Below, one piece after another: positions 18,813 to 27,405 of a stretch of 64,000 bases of DNA (positions are counted from its first letter, which is position 1; each line of letters opens with the position of its first letter). This DNA is from Salipiger sp. IMCC34102 (GTDB lineage: Bacteria; Pseudomonadota; Alphaproteobacteria; Rhodobacterales; Rhodobacteraceae). Where the stretch lies: positions 124,001 through 188,000 of the forward strand of contig NZ_SELQ01000001.1 in the NCBI RefSeq assembly GCF_004145405.1. The letters run 5' to 3'. The notes under the pieces are model-generated. The model had not been told where the DNA came from and did not search any database. It was given only the letters and a program-made list of their open reading frames with translations. A program made the position numbers and the translations under genes.

Positions 18813-20036
18813 ATGCCGGTGGACCCTCCCCTTCGCGGCGCCTTGCGTGCAAGGCGCCGTTCCCGCGAAACGAGGCCGGGATACGACCGGTTGCTGCGGT
18901 TCGATCCCATGGTCCAGCGCAACTACGACGCTGTGTTCGGCCCGGCGCGACTGCGTGATCTGACCCGTTCGATCATCGTCGGACTGATCCTGTACAACGG
19001 CTTCTTCTTCACGTCGTTCCTGCTGACGCCGGACCTGGCCTACGTCAGTTTCATCCTGCGGATCATCGTCGTGACGCTGCCGTCGCAGGGTCTGATCCTC
19101 TTGTTGCGCCGCGTCTCTCCCGGCACCCGGGAATGGCTGATCCTGGCCGGTATGGTGAACGCGCATTTCGCGATGGTCCTGACCGTCTGGATCTCCGACT
19201 CGCCGCTGGCGGGGTATGCCTTCGCCGAATTGAACCTGATCCTGGTCTTCGGTGCCTTCACCTTGGGTCTTCGATTGCTTCAGTCGATCCTGTTCCTGAC
19301 GTCCTGCACCGCCGTGACGCTTTTGCTGATCGGCCGGATCGACACCTTTCCGGACAGCCTGCGCGCGGCCCTCTGGCTGCAATCCGTGACGGCCTACGTC
19401 TTCTGCCTCTACGGCAGCCTGCAGATCGAGCGCCGACGCTGCACGAACTTCATGGAAGCCTTCCGCGCGAGCGAACGCGCGAGCACCGCAGAGGAAACGA
19501 GCCAGGAACTGCAGGAACTGTCGCGAACCGATCCGCTGACGGGCCTTGCGAACCGACGCGCGCTCGAACTGGAGGTTGCGACCTGGTTCGACGATCCGGC
19601 CCCGATCGCGTTGGCCATGATCGATATCGACCACTTCAAGCTCTACAACGATTCGCTCGGCCATCCGGAGGGGGACGATTGCCTTCGCCGGGTGTCGGCT
19701 GCGCTGCGCGACGCGCTTGGCGATTTCGACACGTCCCTTCCGGCCCGAATCGGAGGGGAGGAGTTCGCCATCGCCCTCAAAGGCAGTGCCACGCAGGATG
19801 CCGACGCTTTGGCGGAACGTGTGCGACATGCGATCGAGACCCTCGCCTTGCCGCATCCGGGCCGCTTGGACGGCCTGAAGATCGTGACGATCAGCGTCGG
19901 CGTGGCACGCCCGTCGCCGGGGACAAAGACGTCCCTGTCCGATGTATTGAGACGGGCGGACGCGGCTCTTTACGCGGCCAAACGCAGGGGCCGGAACACG
20001 GTCTGCATCGAAAGCCGCGGGATCAGGGCCGCCTGA
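18813..20036 (+). CDS. Membrane diguanylate cyclase (GGDEF)
   Basis: 407 residues. Residues about 50-205 form six predicted membrane helices with no recognised ligand domain. A short linker follows, then a GGDEF domain from about 236 (SRTDPLTGLANRRALELE, MIDIDHFKLYNDSLGH). The active-site loop is GGEEF at 314-318, a permitted form, so synthesis of cyclic di-GMP is expected. The allosteric RxxD inhibitory site that normally lies just before it is absent (DTSLPAR), so feedback control may be missing. No EAL domain. Close behind the M16 genes but with its own 56-base spacer. Confidence 0.9.
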   Translation: MPVDPPLRGALRARRRSRETRPGYDRLLRFDPMVQRNYDAVFGPARLRDLTRSIIVGLILYNGFFFTSFLLTPDLAYVSFILRIIVVTLPSQGLILLLRRVSPGTREWLILAGMVNAHFAMVLTVWISDSPLAGYAFAELNLILVFGAFTLGLRLLQSILFLTSCTAVTLLLIGRIDTFPDSLRAALWLQSVTAYVFCLYGSLQIERRRCTNFMEAFRASERASTAEETSQELQELSRTDPLTGLANRRALELEVATWFDDPAPIALAMIDIDHFKLYNDSLGHPEGDDCLRRVSAALRDALGDFDTSLPARIGGEEFAIALKGSATQDADALAERVRHAIETLALPHPGRLDGLKIVTISVGVARPSPGTKTSLSDVLRRADAALYAAKRRGRNTVCIESRGIRAA

Positions 20037-20057
20037 CGGCGGCCCCGGGACGACGCG

Positions 20058-21080
20058 TCACCCCTTCTTGAGCACTTCGCGGCCGAGCAGTTCCGCAATC
20101 TGCACCGCGTTCAGGGCAGCCCCCTTGCGCAGGTTGTCCGAGACGCACCACAGGTTCAGGCCGTTCTCGATCGTGCTGTCCTGCCGGATGCGGCTGATGA
20201 AGGTAGCGAAATCGCCCACGCATTCGACCGGCGTGACGTAGCCGCCGTCCTCGCGCTTGTCGATCACCATGATGCCGGGTGCCTCGCGCAGGATGTCGCG
20301 GGCCTCGTCCTCGTCGAGGAAATCCTCGAACTCGATGTTGATCGCCTCCGAGTGGCCGACGAAGACCGGGACCCGGACGCAGGTCGCAGTCACCTTGATC
20401 GAGGTGTCCACGATCTTCTTGGTCTCGGCGACCATCTTCCACTCTTCCTTGGTGGACCCGTCGTCCATGAAGACGTCGATATGCGGGATCACGTTGAAGG
20501 CGATCTGCTTGGTGAACTTGTCGGCGGGCGTGTTGTCGGTGGGGTTGTAGACCGCCTTGGTCTCGTCCCAGAGCGCGTCCATACCGTCCTTGCCCGCGCC
20601 GGACACCGATTGATAGGTGCTGACCACGACCCGCTTGATGCGCGCCCGGTCGTGCAGCGGCTTGAGCGCCACCACCATCTGCGCGGTCGAGCAGTTGGGG
20701 TTCGCGATGATCATCTTGTTCTTATAGTCGTGGATCGCCTCGGGGTTCACCTCCGGCACGATCAGCGGGATCTGGCTGTCGTAGCGGTAGAGCGACGAGT
20801 TGTCGATCACGACGCACCCGGCCTTCGCGGCCTTGGGGGCATATGTCTTCGTGGCCTCCGACCCCACGGCGAAGAGCGCCATGTCCCAGCCGGCGAAATC
20901 GAAGGTGTCGAGGTCCTTGGTCTTGAGCGTCCGGTCACCGAAGCTGACCTCGGTCCCCAGCGATTTGCGGCTGGCGAGGGCTGCGATCTCGTCCACGGGG
21001 AAGGCCCGTTCGGCGAGGATGTTCAGCATTTCGTGGCCCACGTTGCCCGTGGCCCCGACGACGGCAATTCTGTAACCCAT
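20058..21080 (-). CDS. asd: Aspartate-semialdehyde dehydrogenase
   Basis: 340 residues. Reduces aspartyl phosphate to aspartate semialdehyde, the branch point to lysine/DAP, threonine and methionine. NADP loop GATGNVG (9-15); catalytic Cys130 in NPNCSTAQMV; substrate part STYQSVSGAGKDGMD; catalytic His near VFVGHSEAIN. The start at 21080 (MGYRIAVVG) has GAAGGAG upstream; a longer reading from 21245 is not supported. Convergent with the diguanylate cyclase, 21 bases apart, without an obvious hairpin. Confidence 0.97.
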   Translation of the reverse strand: MGYRIAVVGATGNVGHEMLNILAERAFPVDEIAALASRKSLGTEVSFGDRTLKTKDLDTFDFAGWDMALFAVGSEATKTYAPKAAKAGCVVIDNSSLYRYDSQIPLIVPEVNPEAIHDYKNKMIIANPNCSTAQMVVALKPLHDRARIKRVVVSTYQSVSGAGKDGMDALWDETKAVYNPTDNTPADKFTKQIAFNVIPHIDVFMDDGSTKEEWKMVAETKKIVDTSIKVTATCVRVPVFVGHSEAINIEFEDFLDEDEARDILREAPGIMVIDKREDGGYVTPVECVGDFATFISRIRQDSTIENGLNLWCVSDNLRKGAALNAVQIAELLGREVLKKG

Positions 21081-21142
21081 GTGACGCTCCTTCACTGTCG
21101 CGCGCCTGTTACGCGGATCAGCGCCGAAGGGAAAGGGCGGAT

Positions 21143-21198
21143 GGGGCTCCGCCCCCGCGCGCGCCGCGACCCTTTGGGATATTTCCGGCCAGAAGAAG
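21143..21198 (+). repeat. Dispersed intergenic repeat, copy 1
   Basis: Hairpin GGGGC-TCC-GCCCC (21143-21155) followed by the core GGGATATTTCCGGCCAGAAGAAG (conserved parts ATATTT and GGCCAGAAGAAG; 21176-21198). Lies between divergent asd and DUF3140. Confidence 0.7.
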
Positions 21199-21227
21199 GT
21201 CGCCGATCGTGTCGCACCGTTGGCGTG

Positions 21228-21252
21228 GGAACAAATGGCGCGCAAGGGCGAT
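21228..21252 (+). promoter_or_regulatory. Candidate ECF (EcfG-like) promoter of the DUF3140 gene
   Basis: GGAAC at 21228-21232, 16 bases, then CGAT at 21249-21252, 31 bases before the start codon. One mismatch to GGAAC-N16-CGTT. Confidence 0.45.
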
Positions 21253-21283
21253 TGAGGTGCGACGCTCAGCGAGGAGGCACATC

Positions 21284-21619
21284 ATGTCATCGAAATCGAA
21301 AGACGAGATCTGGGACGAATGGGGCGACCTGGTCAACATGGCCCCCAAGGAGCTGGAAGACTGGCTGGAGACCGACGAATCGAAGGAGGTCGGGGACAGC
21401 GACAGCGGCGAGTCGACCGGTCACAAGTCGGGCCGCCGAATCGTGGAGATCAAGCGCACCAACAAGGACGATCTGACCGACGACCAGTGGGATCACATGG
21501 CGAAGGTCGTGGGATACATCAAACGCCACAAGTCCCAGGGCGGACCGGATGATGACGTCGAACATTCCGACTGGCGCTACAGCTTGATGAACTGGGGCCA
21601 CGACCCGATGAAGGACTGA
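21284..21619 (+). CDS. DUF3140 family protein
   Basis: 111 residues from the ATG with GAGGAGGCAC upstream. Family pattern is clear: ELVNMAPKELEDWLETDES-type N-terminus, GHKSGRRIVEI, KDDLTDDQWDHMAKVVGYIKRH and the terminal WRYSLMNWGHDP. DUF3140 proteins are small soluble proteins often found with stress genes; their function is not known. A possible ECF-type promoter lies directly upstream, which would fit. Longer in-frame reading from 21209 has no support. Confidence 0.87.
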   Translation: MSSKSKDEIWDEWGDLVNMAPKELEDWLETDESKEVGDSDSGESTGHKSGRRIVEIKRTNKDDLTDDQWDHMAKVVGYIKRHKSQGGPDDDVEHSDWRYSLMNWGHDPMKD

Positions 21620-21691
21620 GCCGCCCCTGGCCCGGGTCGCGCGGAAACAATGTGTTCACGCGAATTGCGTTGTTCGTTTTTTGTCAGGGGG

Positions 21692-21707
21692 TTACTACCT
21701 GCTTAAC
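21692..21707 (+). promoter_or_regulatory. Candidate CtrA half-matching box before the acidic membrane protein
   Basis: TTAC-N7-TTAAC, one base off the TTAA-N7-TTAAC site, 18 bases before the GTG start. The right half GCTTAACC resembles the site before the RTX gene. Confidence 0.35.
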
Positions 21708-21724
21708 CTGCACCGGAGAACGCC

Positions 21725-22402
21725 GTGTTGAGCCTGCTCGCGCTTATGCTGCCCATAGCCTTGGTCGGTTTCGTCATGACCGAGCGCGACGACGACGAGG
21801 ATCTCGACGAACAGTTGCCGGATGATCAGGGCCCGCACACGGGCACAGGCGATCTTCTGGACGAGATCGACCGGATGCAACTGCCCACCGCATCCGGCGA
21901 GGAACCGCGCGAGGATCTTGGGGCGGCTGACGATCGCCGCCTCACCCTTGGCACCGGTGAGGATGAAAGCGCCATCGGCGAGGGGGACGATGCTGCCCTC
22001 TTCGCCGATGAACGTGACGATTTCGCTGCTGGCGACTTCGGGGACGAGGCAGACTCTCGCGGCTTAGGAACTGATAAGATCGATCCGGCCTATCGCGCCG
22101 AAGGTGAGGGTCCGACCGCGAACGCCGGCGATACCGTCACAGGCGAACCCGAGATGAACCCTTTCGAGGTCGCGAGTGCCGTGTCCGATGACGCGCCGGT
22201 CGTCATCACCGACTACGAACCGGGCGAGGTCCTTGCCGTCGAACTGGGCGATGCAGCCCCCGAGGACGTGACGACCGTGCAGTCGGACAACGGCGAGGAA
22301 GTCGAGATCCGCTTCAAGGACGAGGTGATCGCCCAGATCCAGGGCATTACCGATCCCGAGGATGTGAGCATCGTCTTCATGTCTGACTTCGACGAACCCT
22401 GA
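21725..22402 (+). CDS. Acidic protein with N-terminal membrane anchor, function unknown
   Basis: 225 residues from GTG (CACCGGAGAACGCC upstream). One hydrophobic helix at residues 2-18 (LSLLALMLPIALVGFVM), then an extremely acidic, Asp/Glu/Gly-rich region (residues 20-150), then a folded C-terminal part of about 75 residues (ITDYEPGEVLAVELG, VQSDNGEEVEIRFKDEVIAQIQGI). The C-terminal part resembles domains found near RTX or type-I-secreted proteins of Rhodobacterales. The N-terminus resembles that of the RTX protein at 5663, suggesting a shared way of anchoring. Convergent with the transaminase gene. No known family is claimed. Confidence 0.75.
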   Translation: MLSLLALMLPIALVGFVMTERDDDEDLDEQLPDDQGPHTGTGDLLDEIDRMQLPTASGEEPREDLGAADDRRLTLGTGEDESAIGEGDDAALFADERDDFAAGDFGDEADSRGLGTDKIDPAYRAEGEGPTANAGDTVTGEPEMNPFEVASAVSDDAPVVITDYEPGEVLAVELGDAAPEDVTTVQSDNGEEVEIRFKDEVIAQIQGITDPEDVSIVFMSDFDEP

Positions 22403-22421
22403 AAGGTCGCTTCATGCGTGG

Positions 22422-22440
22422 GTCCGGCAGGGGCCGGATC
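22422..22440. terminator. Small hairpin between convergent genes
   Basis: GTCCGGC-AGGGG-CCGGAT type stem-loop between the acidic protein gene and the transaminase gene. No U-tract on either side, so only a weak terminator candidate. Confidence 0.3.
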
Positions 22441-22455
22441 GTTCACGCCAAAGGA

Positions 22456-23313
22456 TCAGACCGCGGCCTTGCGGCTTTCGTCGATGTAGATCTCCCGCAG
22501 GCGCTTCGCGACCGGGCCGGGGGTGCCTTCACCCACCGCTTCCCCGTCGATCTCGACCACCGGCATGACGAAGGTGCTGGCCGAGGTGATGAACGCCTCG
22601 TCCGCTTCCTGCGCTTCGGCAATGGTGAAGCTGCGTTCCTCGACCTTCATCTGCGCCTCGCGGGCGAAACGCAGCACCGCGGCACGGGTGATGCCGTGCA
22701 GGATCTCGTGGCCAAGGTGCCGGGTGACGATGGTGTTGCCCTTCACGATGTAGGCGTTGTTCGATGTGCCTTCGGTGACATGGCCGTCCTCCACCATCCA
22801 GGCGTCGTCGGCACCGGCGGCCTTGGCCATCATCTTGCCCATGCTGGGGTACAGCAGCTGCACCGTCTTGATGTCGCGCCGGCCCCACCGCTGATCCTCG
22901 ATGCTGATGATCTTCATGCCGGTCTGCGCCATCGGGCTGTCGGCCATGCCGGGCTTCGATTGCGTGAAGAGCACGACGGTCGGCGCGGTCTCCTCGGGCG
23001 GAAAGGCGAAATCGCGGTCGCCCGGATTGCCACGCGTGACCTGCAGATAGATCATGCCGTCCGTGATCTCGTTGCGGCGTATCAGCTCGCGGTGCACCTC
23101 CAGAAGGTCGTCCTTGGAGGATGGATGCTTCATCTGCAGCTCATCCAGCGAACGCTGCAAACGGACCGCATGACCGTCGAAGTCGATCAGCTTGCCGTCC
23201 AGCACGGAGGTCACCTCGTAGACCCCGTCGGACATCAGGAACCCACGGTCGAAGATCGACACGGTCGCTTCGGTCTCCGGCAGGTAGGATCCGTTCACGT
23301 AGACGGTGCGCAT
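22456..23313 (-). CDS. D-amino-acid transaminase (class IV aminotransferase)
   Basis: 285-residue PLP enzyme of fold type IV. Marks: YVNGSYLPETEATVSIFDRGFLMSDGVYE at the N-terminus, the catalytic Lys149 in RRDIKTVQLL, and EGTSNNAYIV plus HGITRAAVL, the phosphate-binding region. The N-terminal region fits D-amino-acid transaminases (D-Ala + 2-oxoglutarate giving pyruvate + D-Glu) better than branched-chain enzymes. It is the last gene of an operon with dgcN and dgcA, beginning three bases after dgcA; there it would feed D-glutamate into, or take it from, the DgcN-DgcA route. An exact substrate cannot be fixed from sequence. Confidence 0.88.
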   Translation of the reverse strand: MRTVYVNGSYLPETEATVSIFDRGFLMSDGVYEVTSVLDGKLIDFDGHAVRLQRSLDELQMKHPSSKDDLLEVHRELIRRNEITDGMIYLQVTRGNPGDRDFAFPPEETAPTVVLFTQSKPGMADSPMAQTGMKIISIEDQRWGRRDIKTVQLLYPSMGKMMAKAAGADDAWMVEDGHVTEGTSNNAYIVKGNTIVTRHLGHEILHGITRAAVLRFAREAQMKVEERSFTIAEAQEADEAFITSASTFVMPVVEIDGEAVGEGTPGPVAKRLREIYIDESRKAAV

Positions 23314-23316
23314 CGG

Positions 23317-24282
23317 CTATCCCCAAAGTTCGGGCCGGGGGGGATGCACCCCGGCGGTGTCGTATCGCAGCGGATGCGGCCGGTCTTCCGCCAGAAGCAG
23401 CGGGCCGTCAAGGTCGGTGAAGGCAACGTCCTGCGCCAGCAGCGTCGCGGGGGCCATGGCCAGCGACGATCCGACCATGCAGCCGACCATGACCTGGAAG
23501 CCCATGGCCTGCGCCTGCGCCTTCAGGGCCAGCGCCTCGGTCAGGCCGCCGGTCTTGTCGAGCTTGATGTTGATCATGTCGTACTTGCCCGTCAGCGCCG
23601 GGAGCGACGCGCGGTCGTGACAGGATTCGTCGGCACAGACCGGCAAGGGCCGGGCGATTTCGGAAAGCAAATCGTCTTCGCCTGCGGGCAGGGGCTGCTC
23701 GACCATGGCCACGCCCAGCCGCAACAGGTGCGGGGCAAGCTCGGCATAGACCTCCGCCGTCCAGCCTTCGTTGGCATCCACGATGATCGTCGGATCGGGT
23801 GCGCCGCGCCGCACCGCCTCGAGCCTGGCCATGTCGTCGGGGGTCCCCAGCTTGATCTTCAGCAGGGGGCGATGGGCATTTTCCATCGCCTGACGCTCCA
23901 TCGCCTCAGGCGTATCGAGCGACAGCGTGAAGGCTGTCACCGACGGTCCCGGCGCGGACTGGCCGATCAGGTCCCAGACCCGCTTGCCTGCGGCCTTTGC
24001 CTCGGCGTCCCAAAACGCGCAATCGACCGCGTTGCGCGCCGCGCCCGCCGGAAGGGCCTCCTGCAAGCTCTCGCGCGTGATTCCCGCGTCCAGCCCTTCG
24101 ATCTGCGCCGTGACGCTGTCCAGGGTCTCGTCGTAGCGCGCGTAGGGCACGCATTCCCCCCAGCCCCCGCCTGCGCGCACGGTCAGCACCTGCGCCTCGC
24201 TCCGCGACCCGCGAGAGATGGTGAAGACCTGCGCCAGCCGAAAGGTATCTCGCCTTACCTCAAGCGACATGACGGGTTTCAT
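23317..24282 (-). CDS. dgcA: Enolase-superfamily racemase, probable N-acetyl-D-glutamate racemase DgcA
   Basis: 321 residues of the dipeptide-epimerase/muconate-lactonizing subgroup: KIKLG (Lys142, Lys144), metal ligands in IIVDANEGW, EQPLP and CADESC, and the opposite Lys in NIKLDKTGG. Members are usually labelled L-Ala-D/L-Glu epimerase. Because the neighbour is a DUF1611 protein, the better call is DgcA, which turns N-acetyl-D-Glu into N-acetyl-L-Glu in the described DgcN-DgcA route. The ATG at 24282 lies inside a dispersed repeat; ATG at 24270 (MSLEVRRDTF) may be the true start. Confidence 0.82.
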   Translation of the reverse strand: MKPVMSLEVRRDTFRLAQVFTISRGSRSEAQVLTVRAGGGWGECVPYARYDETLDSVTAQIEGLDAGITRESLQEALPAGAARNAVDCAFWDAEAKAAGKRVWDLIGQSAPGPSVTAFTLSLDTPEAMERQAMENAHRPLLKIKLGTPDDMARLEAVRRGAPDPTIIVDANEGWTAEVYAELAPHLLRLGVAMVEQPLPAGEDDLLSEIARPLPVCADESCHDRASLPALTGKYDMINIKLDKTGGLTEALALKAQAQAMGFQVMVGCMVGSSLAMAPATLLAQDVAFTDLDGPLLLAEDRPHPLRYDTAGVHPPRPELWG

Positions 24283-24330
24283 CTGGCAAGGTAAACTCCC
24301 GCCGGAGGCATGGGGTTCGCGCAGCGAACC
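24278..24330 (-). repeat. Dispersed intergenic repeat, copy 2
   Basis: On the minus strand: hairpin GGTTCGC-TGC-GCGAACC (24330-24314), then CCTCCGGCGGGAGTTTACC and GCCAGATGAAACC. It fills the gap between dgcN and dgcA, and its own ATG is the furthest-upstream start of dgcA. Confidence 0.65.
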
Positions 24331-24333
24331 GCA

Positions 24334-25335
24334 TCAGATCGCCTCCAGCGCGTCGACGAGCCGCCCGGCCCCGTGGCGATAGGGGTCGACCGCGGGCAGG
24401 CCCATGCGATCCTCGATCTCGCGCAGGCAGGCCTCGGCTTCGGCGTCGTCCAGCGCCTTGGTGTTGACCGACACCCCGATGACCTGCGCCCTGGGGTTGG
24501 CGATCCGGGCGAGCGGCAAGGCCATGTCGCGCAGGTCTTCGAGCTTGGGGATCGGGTAATCGGGCAACCCGCGCATGTGGGTCCGCGTCGGCTCGTGGGC
24601 CAGCACCAGCGCATCGGGCTGGCCGCCGTGGATCAGGGCCAGGGTGACGCCGGAATAGCTCACGTGAAAGAGGCTCCCCTGCCCTTCGATATGATCCCAG
24701 TGATCGGGATCGTTATCGGGGGTGAGGTATTCCACCGATCCGGCCATGAAATCCGCGATGACGGCATCGAGCGGCACGCCCCGCCCGGTGATCAGGATGC
24801 CTGTCTGACCCGTGGGGCGGAAGGTCGACTTCATCCCGCGCTTCTGCATTTCGGCATCCATGGCAAGGCCTGTGTACATCTTGCCCACGGAGCAATCCGT
24901 GCCGATGGCAAGGCAGCGCTTGCCGGTGCGCTTGACGCCGGTGGCGATTGGATAGGCAACCGTGGGGATGCGGACGTCGTGCAGGGTCTGGCCATGGACG
25001 CGGGCTGCGGATTGCAGGGCGTTCTCGTTGCGCAGCAGGGTGTGCAGACCGCTCGCGATGTCGAAACCCGCCTCTATCGCCGCGACGAGCACTTCCTTCC
25101 AGGCGTCCGAAATAACGCCACCGCGGTTCGCCACCCCGATGACCAGCGTCCCGGCGCCCGCTGCGCTTGCCTCTTCCAGGGTCATGTCTGGCAGGCCCAC
25201 GTCGGCCTTGCAGCCCTCCATCCGGAACTGGCCTACGGCGGCATCGGGGTTCCAGTCGCGGATCCCCTGCGCCACCTTCGCGGCCAGGTTGTCGGGGGCA
25301 TCACCGAGGAACAGCAAGTAAGGGGTCTGGATCAT
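24334..25335 (-). CDS. dgcN: DUF1611 protein, probable D-glutamate N-acetyltransferase DgcN
   Basis: 333 residues with the DUF1611 layout: N-terminal Rossmann-like domain (1-125; LVIGVANRGGVISDAW, FDIASGLH) and a C-terminal P-loop domain with GTDCSVGKM (145-153), LITGRGVPLDAVIADF, EGQGSLFHVSYSGVTLALIHG. DUF1611 proteins paired with an enolase-type racemase were shown in marine bacteria to acetylate D-Glu with acetyl-CoA. First gene of dgcN-dgcA-transaminase; the amtB terminator lies just upstream, so it has its own promoter in the 50 bases before it. Confidence 0.83.
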   Translation of the reverse strand: MIQTPYLLFLGDAPDNLAAKVAQGIRDWNPDAAVGQFRMEGCKADVGLPDMTLEEASAAGAGTLVIGVANRGGVISDAWKEVLVAAIEAGFDIASGLHTLLRNENALQSAARVHGQTLHDVRIPTVAYPIATGVKRTGKRCLAIGTDCSVGKMYTGLAMDAEMQKRGMKSTFRPTGQTGILITGRGVPLDAVIADFMAGSVEYLTPDNDPDHWDHIEGQGSLFHVSYSGVTLALIHGGQPDALVLAHEPTRTHMRGLPDYPIPKLEDLRDMALPLARIANPRAQVIGVSVNTKALDDAEAEACLREIEDRMGLPAVDPYRHGAGRLVDALEAI

Positions 25336-25385
25336 GGGTCACCTGTCTTGATTGCCGCGATCCTGACACGGGTCGCGGACGGGGG

Positions 25386-25422
25386 AAACGAAAAAACCCG
25401 GGCGCTGCTGAAGCGCCCGGGT
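25386..25422 (-). terminator. Terminator of glnK-amtB
   Basis: Perfect 11-bp stem ACCCGGGCGCT/AGCGCCCGGGT with a five-base loop, followed by TTTTTT on the minus strand, 26 bases after the amtB stop. Confidence 0.95.
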
Positions 25423-25448
25423 CGGGTTGCAAAGGCCGGGGAGGAGGA

Positions 25449-26792
<1,344 letters not shown>

Positions 26793-26808
26793 CTCTCCTT
26801 GGCGCTTC

Positions 26809-27147
26809 TTACAGGGCGTCGTCGTTCAGCTCGCCCGTGCGCACGCGCAAGGCGGACTCCACGTCGAGGGTGAAAATCTTGCCGTCGCCGATCTTGTCGG
26901 TCTTGGCGGTGGTGGCGATCGTCTCGACCACCTGCTCGGCCATGCCGGCGGGCACCACGATCTCGAGCTTGACCTTGGGCACGAAATTCACGGCGTATTC
27001 GGCCCCGCGGTAGATTTCGGTGTGGCCGGATTGAGAGCCGAAGCCCTTGATCTCCGAGACCATCATGCCTCGCACGCCGATGGTGGTCAGCGCCTCGCGG
27101 ACCTCCTCCAGCTTGAACGGCTTGATCGTTGCGATGATGAGTTTCAC
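26809..27147 (-). CDS. glnK: Nitrogen regulatory protein P-II (GlnK)
   Basis: 112 residues. Starts GTG KLIIATIKPFKLEEVREALT with GAGGA upstream. The T-loop reads SGHTEIYRGAEYAVNFVPK and keeps the tyrosine that is uridylylated; the C-terminal signature DGKIFTLDVESALRVRTGE is intact. It senses ATP/ADP and 2-oxoglutarate and controls AmtB. The longer reading from 27189 is not family-like. Two halves of a TGCA-N6-TGCA palindrome (27287-27300) lie about 140 bases upstream, a weak NtrC-like candidate. Confidence 0.97.
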   Translation of the reverse strand: MKLIIATIKPFKLEEVREALTTIGVRGMMVSEIKGFGSQSGHTEIYRGAEYAVNFVPKVKLEIVVPAGMAEQVVETIATTAKTDKIGDGKIFTLDVESALRVRTGELNDDAL

Positions 27148-27405
27148 GTGATCGTCCTCGTCTCCTAGGGGGTGCGGGACCGGGGCCACCGCGCAAAGAT
27201 GGGCCGATCAAGGACCGTTGCGCTTGCGTATTGGAAGGTTCCGTTAATATGCTGCGTTGCAGAAAGACCCGAACCGCCATAGTTTTTGCACAAAATTGCA
27301 TCTTTGATTATTATTTGGGCATAACGTGAAGGTGCACTTCGGCGAGACATCGCCGAGGTCGCGGGTTATGCTGGCGAAAACCAAGAAAACGACCAGACGG
27401 GGCCC

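Noticed and set aside
22414-24294. 626-codon plus frame opposite the transaminase and dgcA
   Set aside because: Antisense shadow of two well-recognised genes.
27287-27300. TGCACAAAATTGCA as an NtrC or sigma-54 element for glnK
   Set aside because: Half-sites do not match the NtrC consensus well, and no GG-N10-GC sigma-54 pair with correct spacing was found near glnK.
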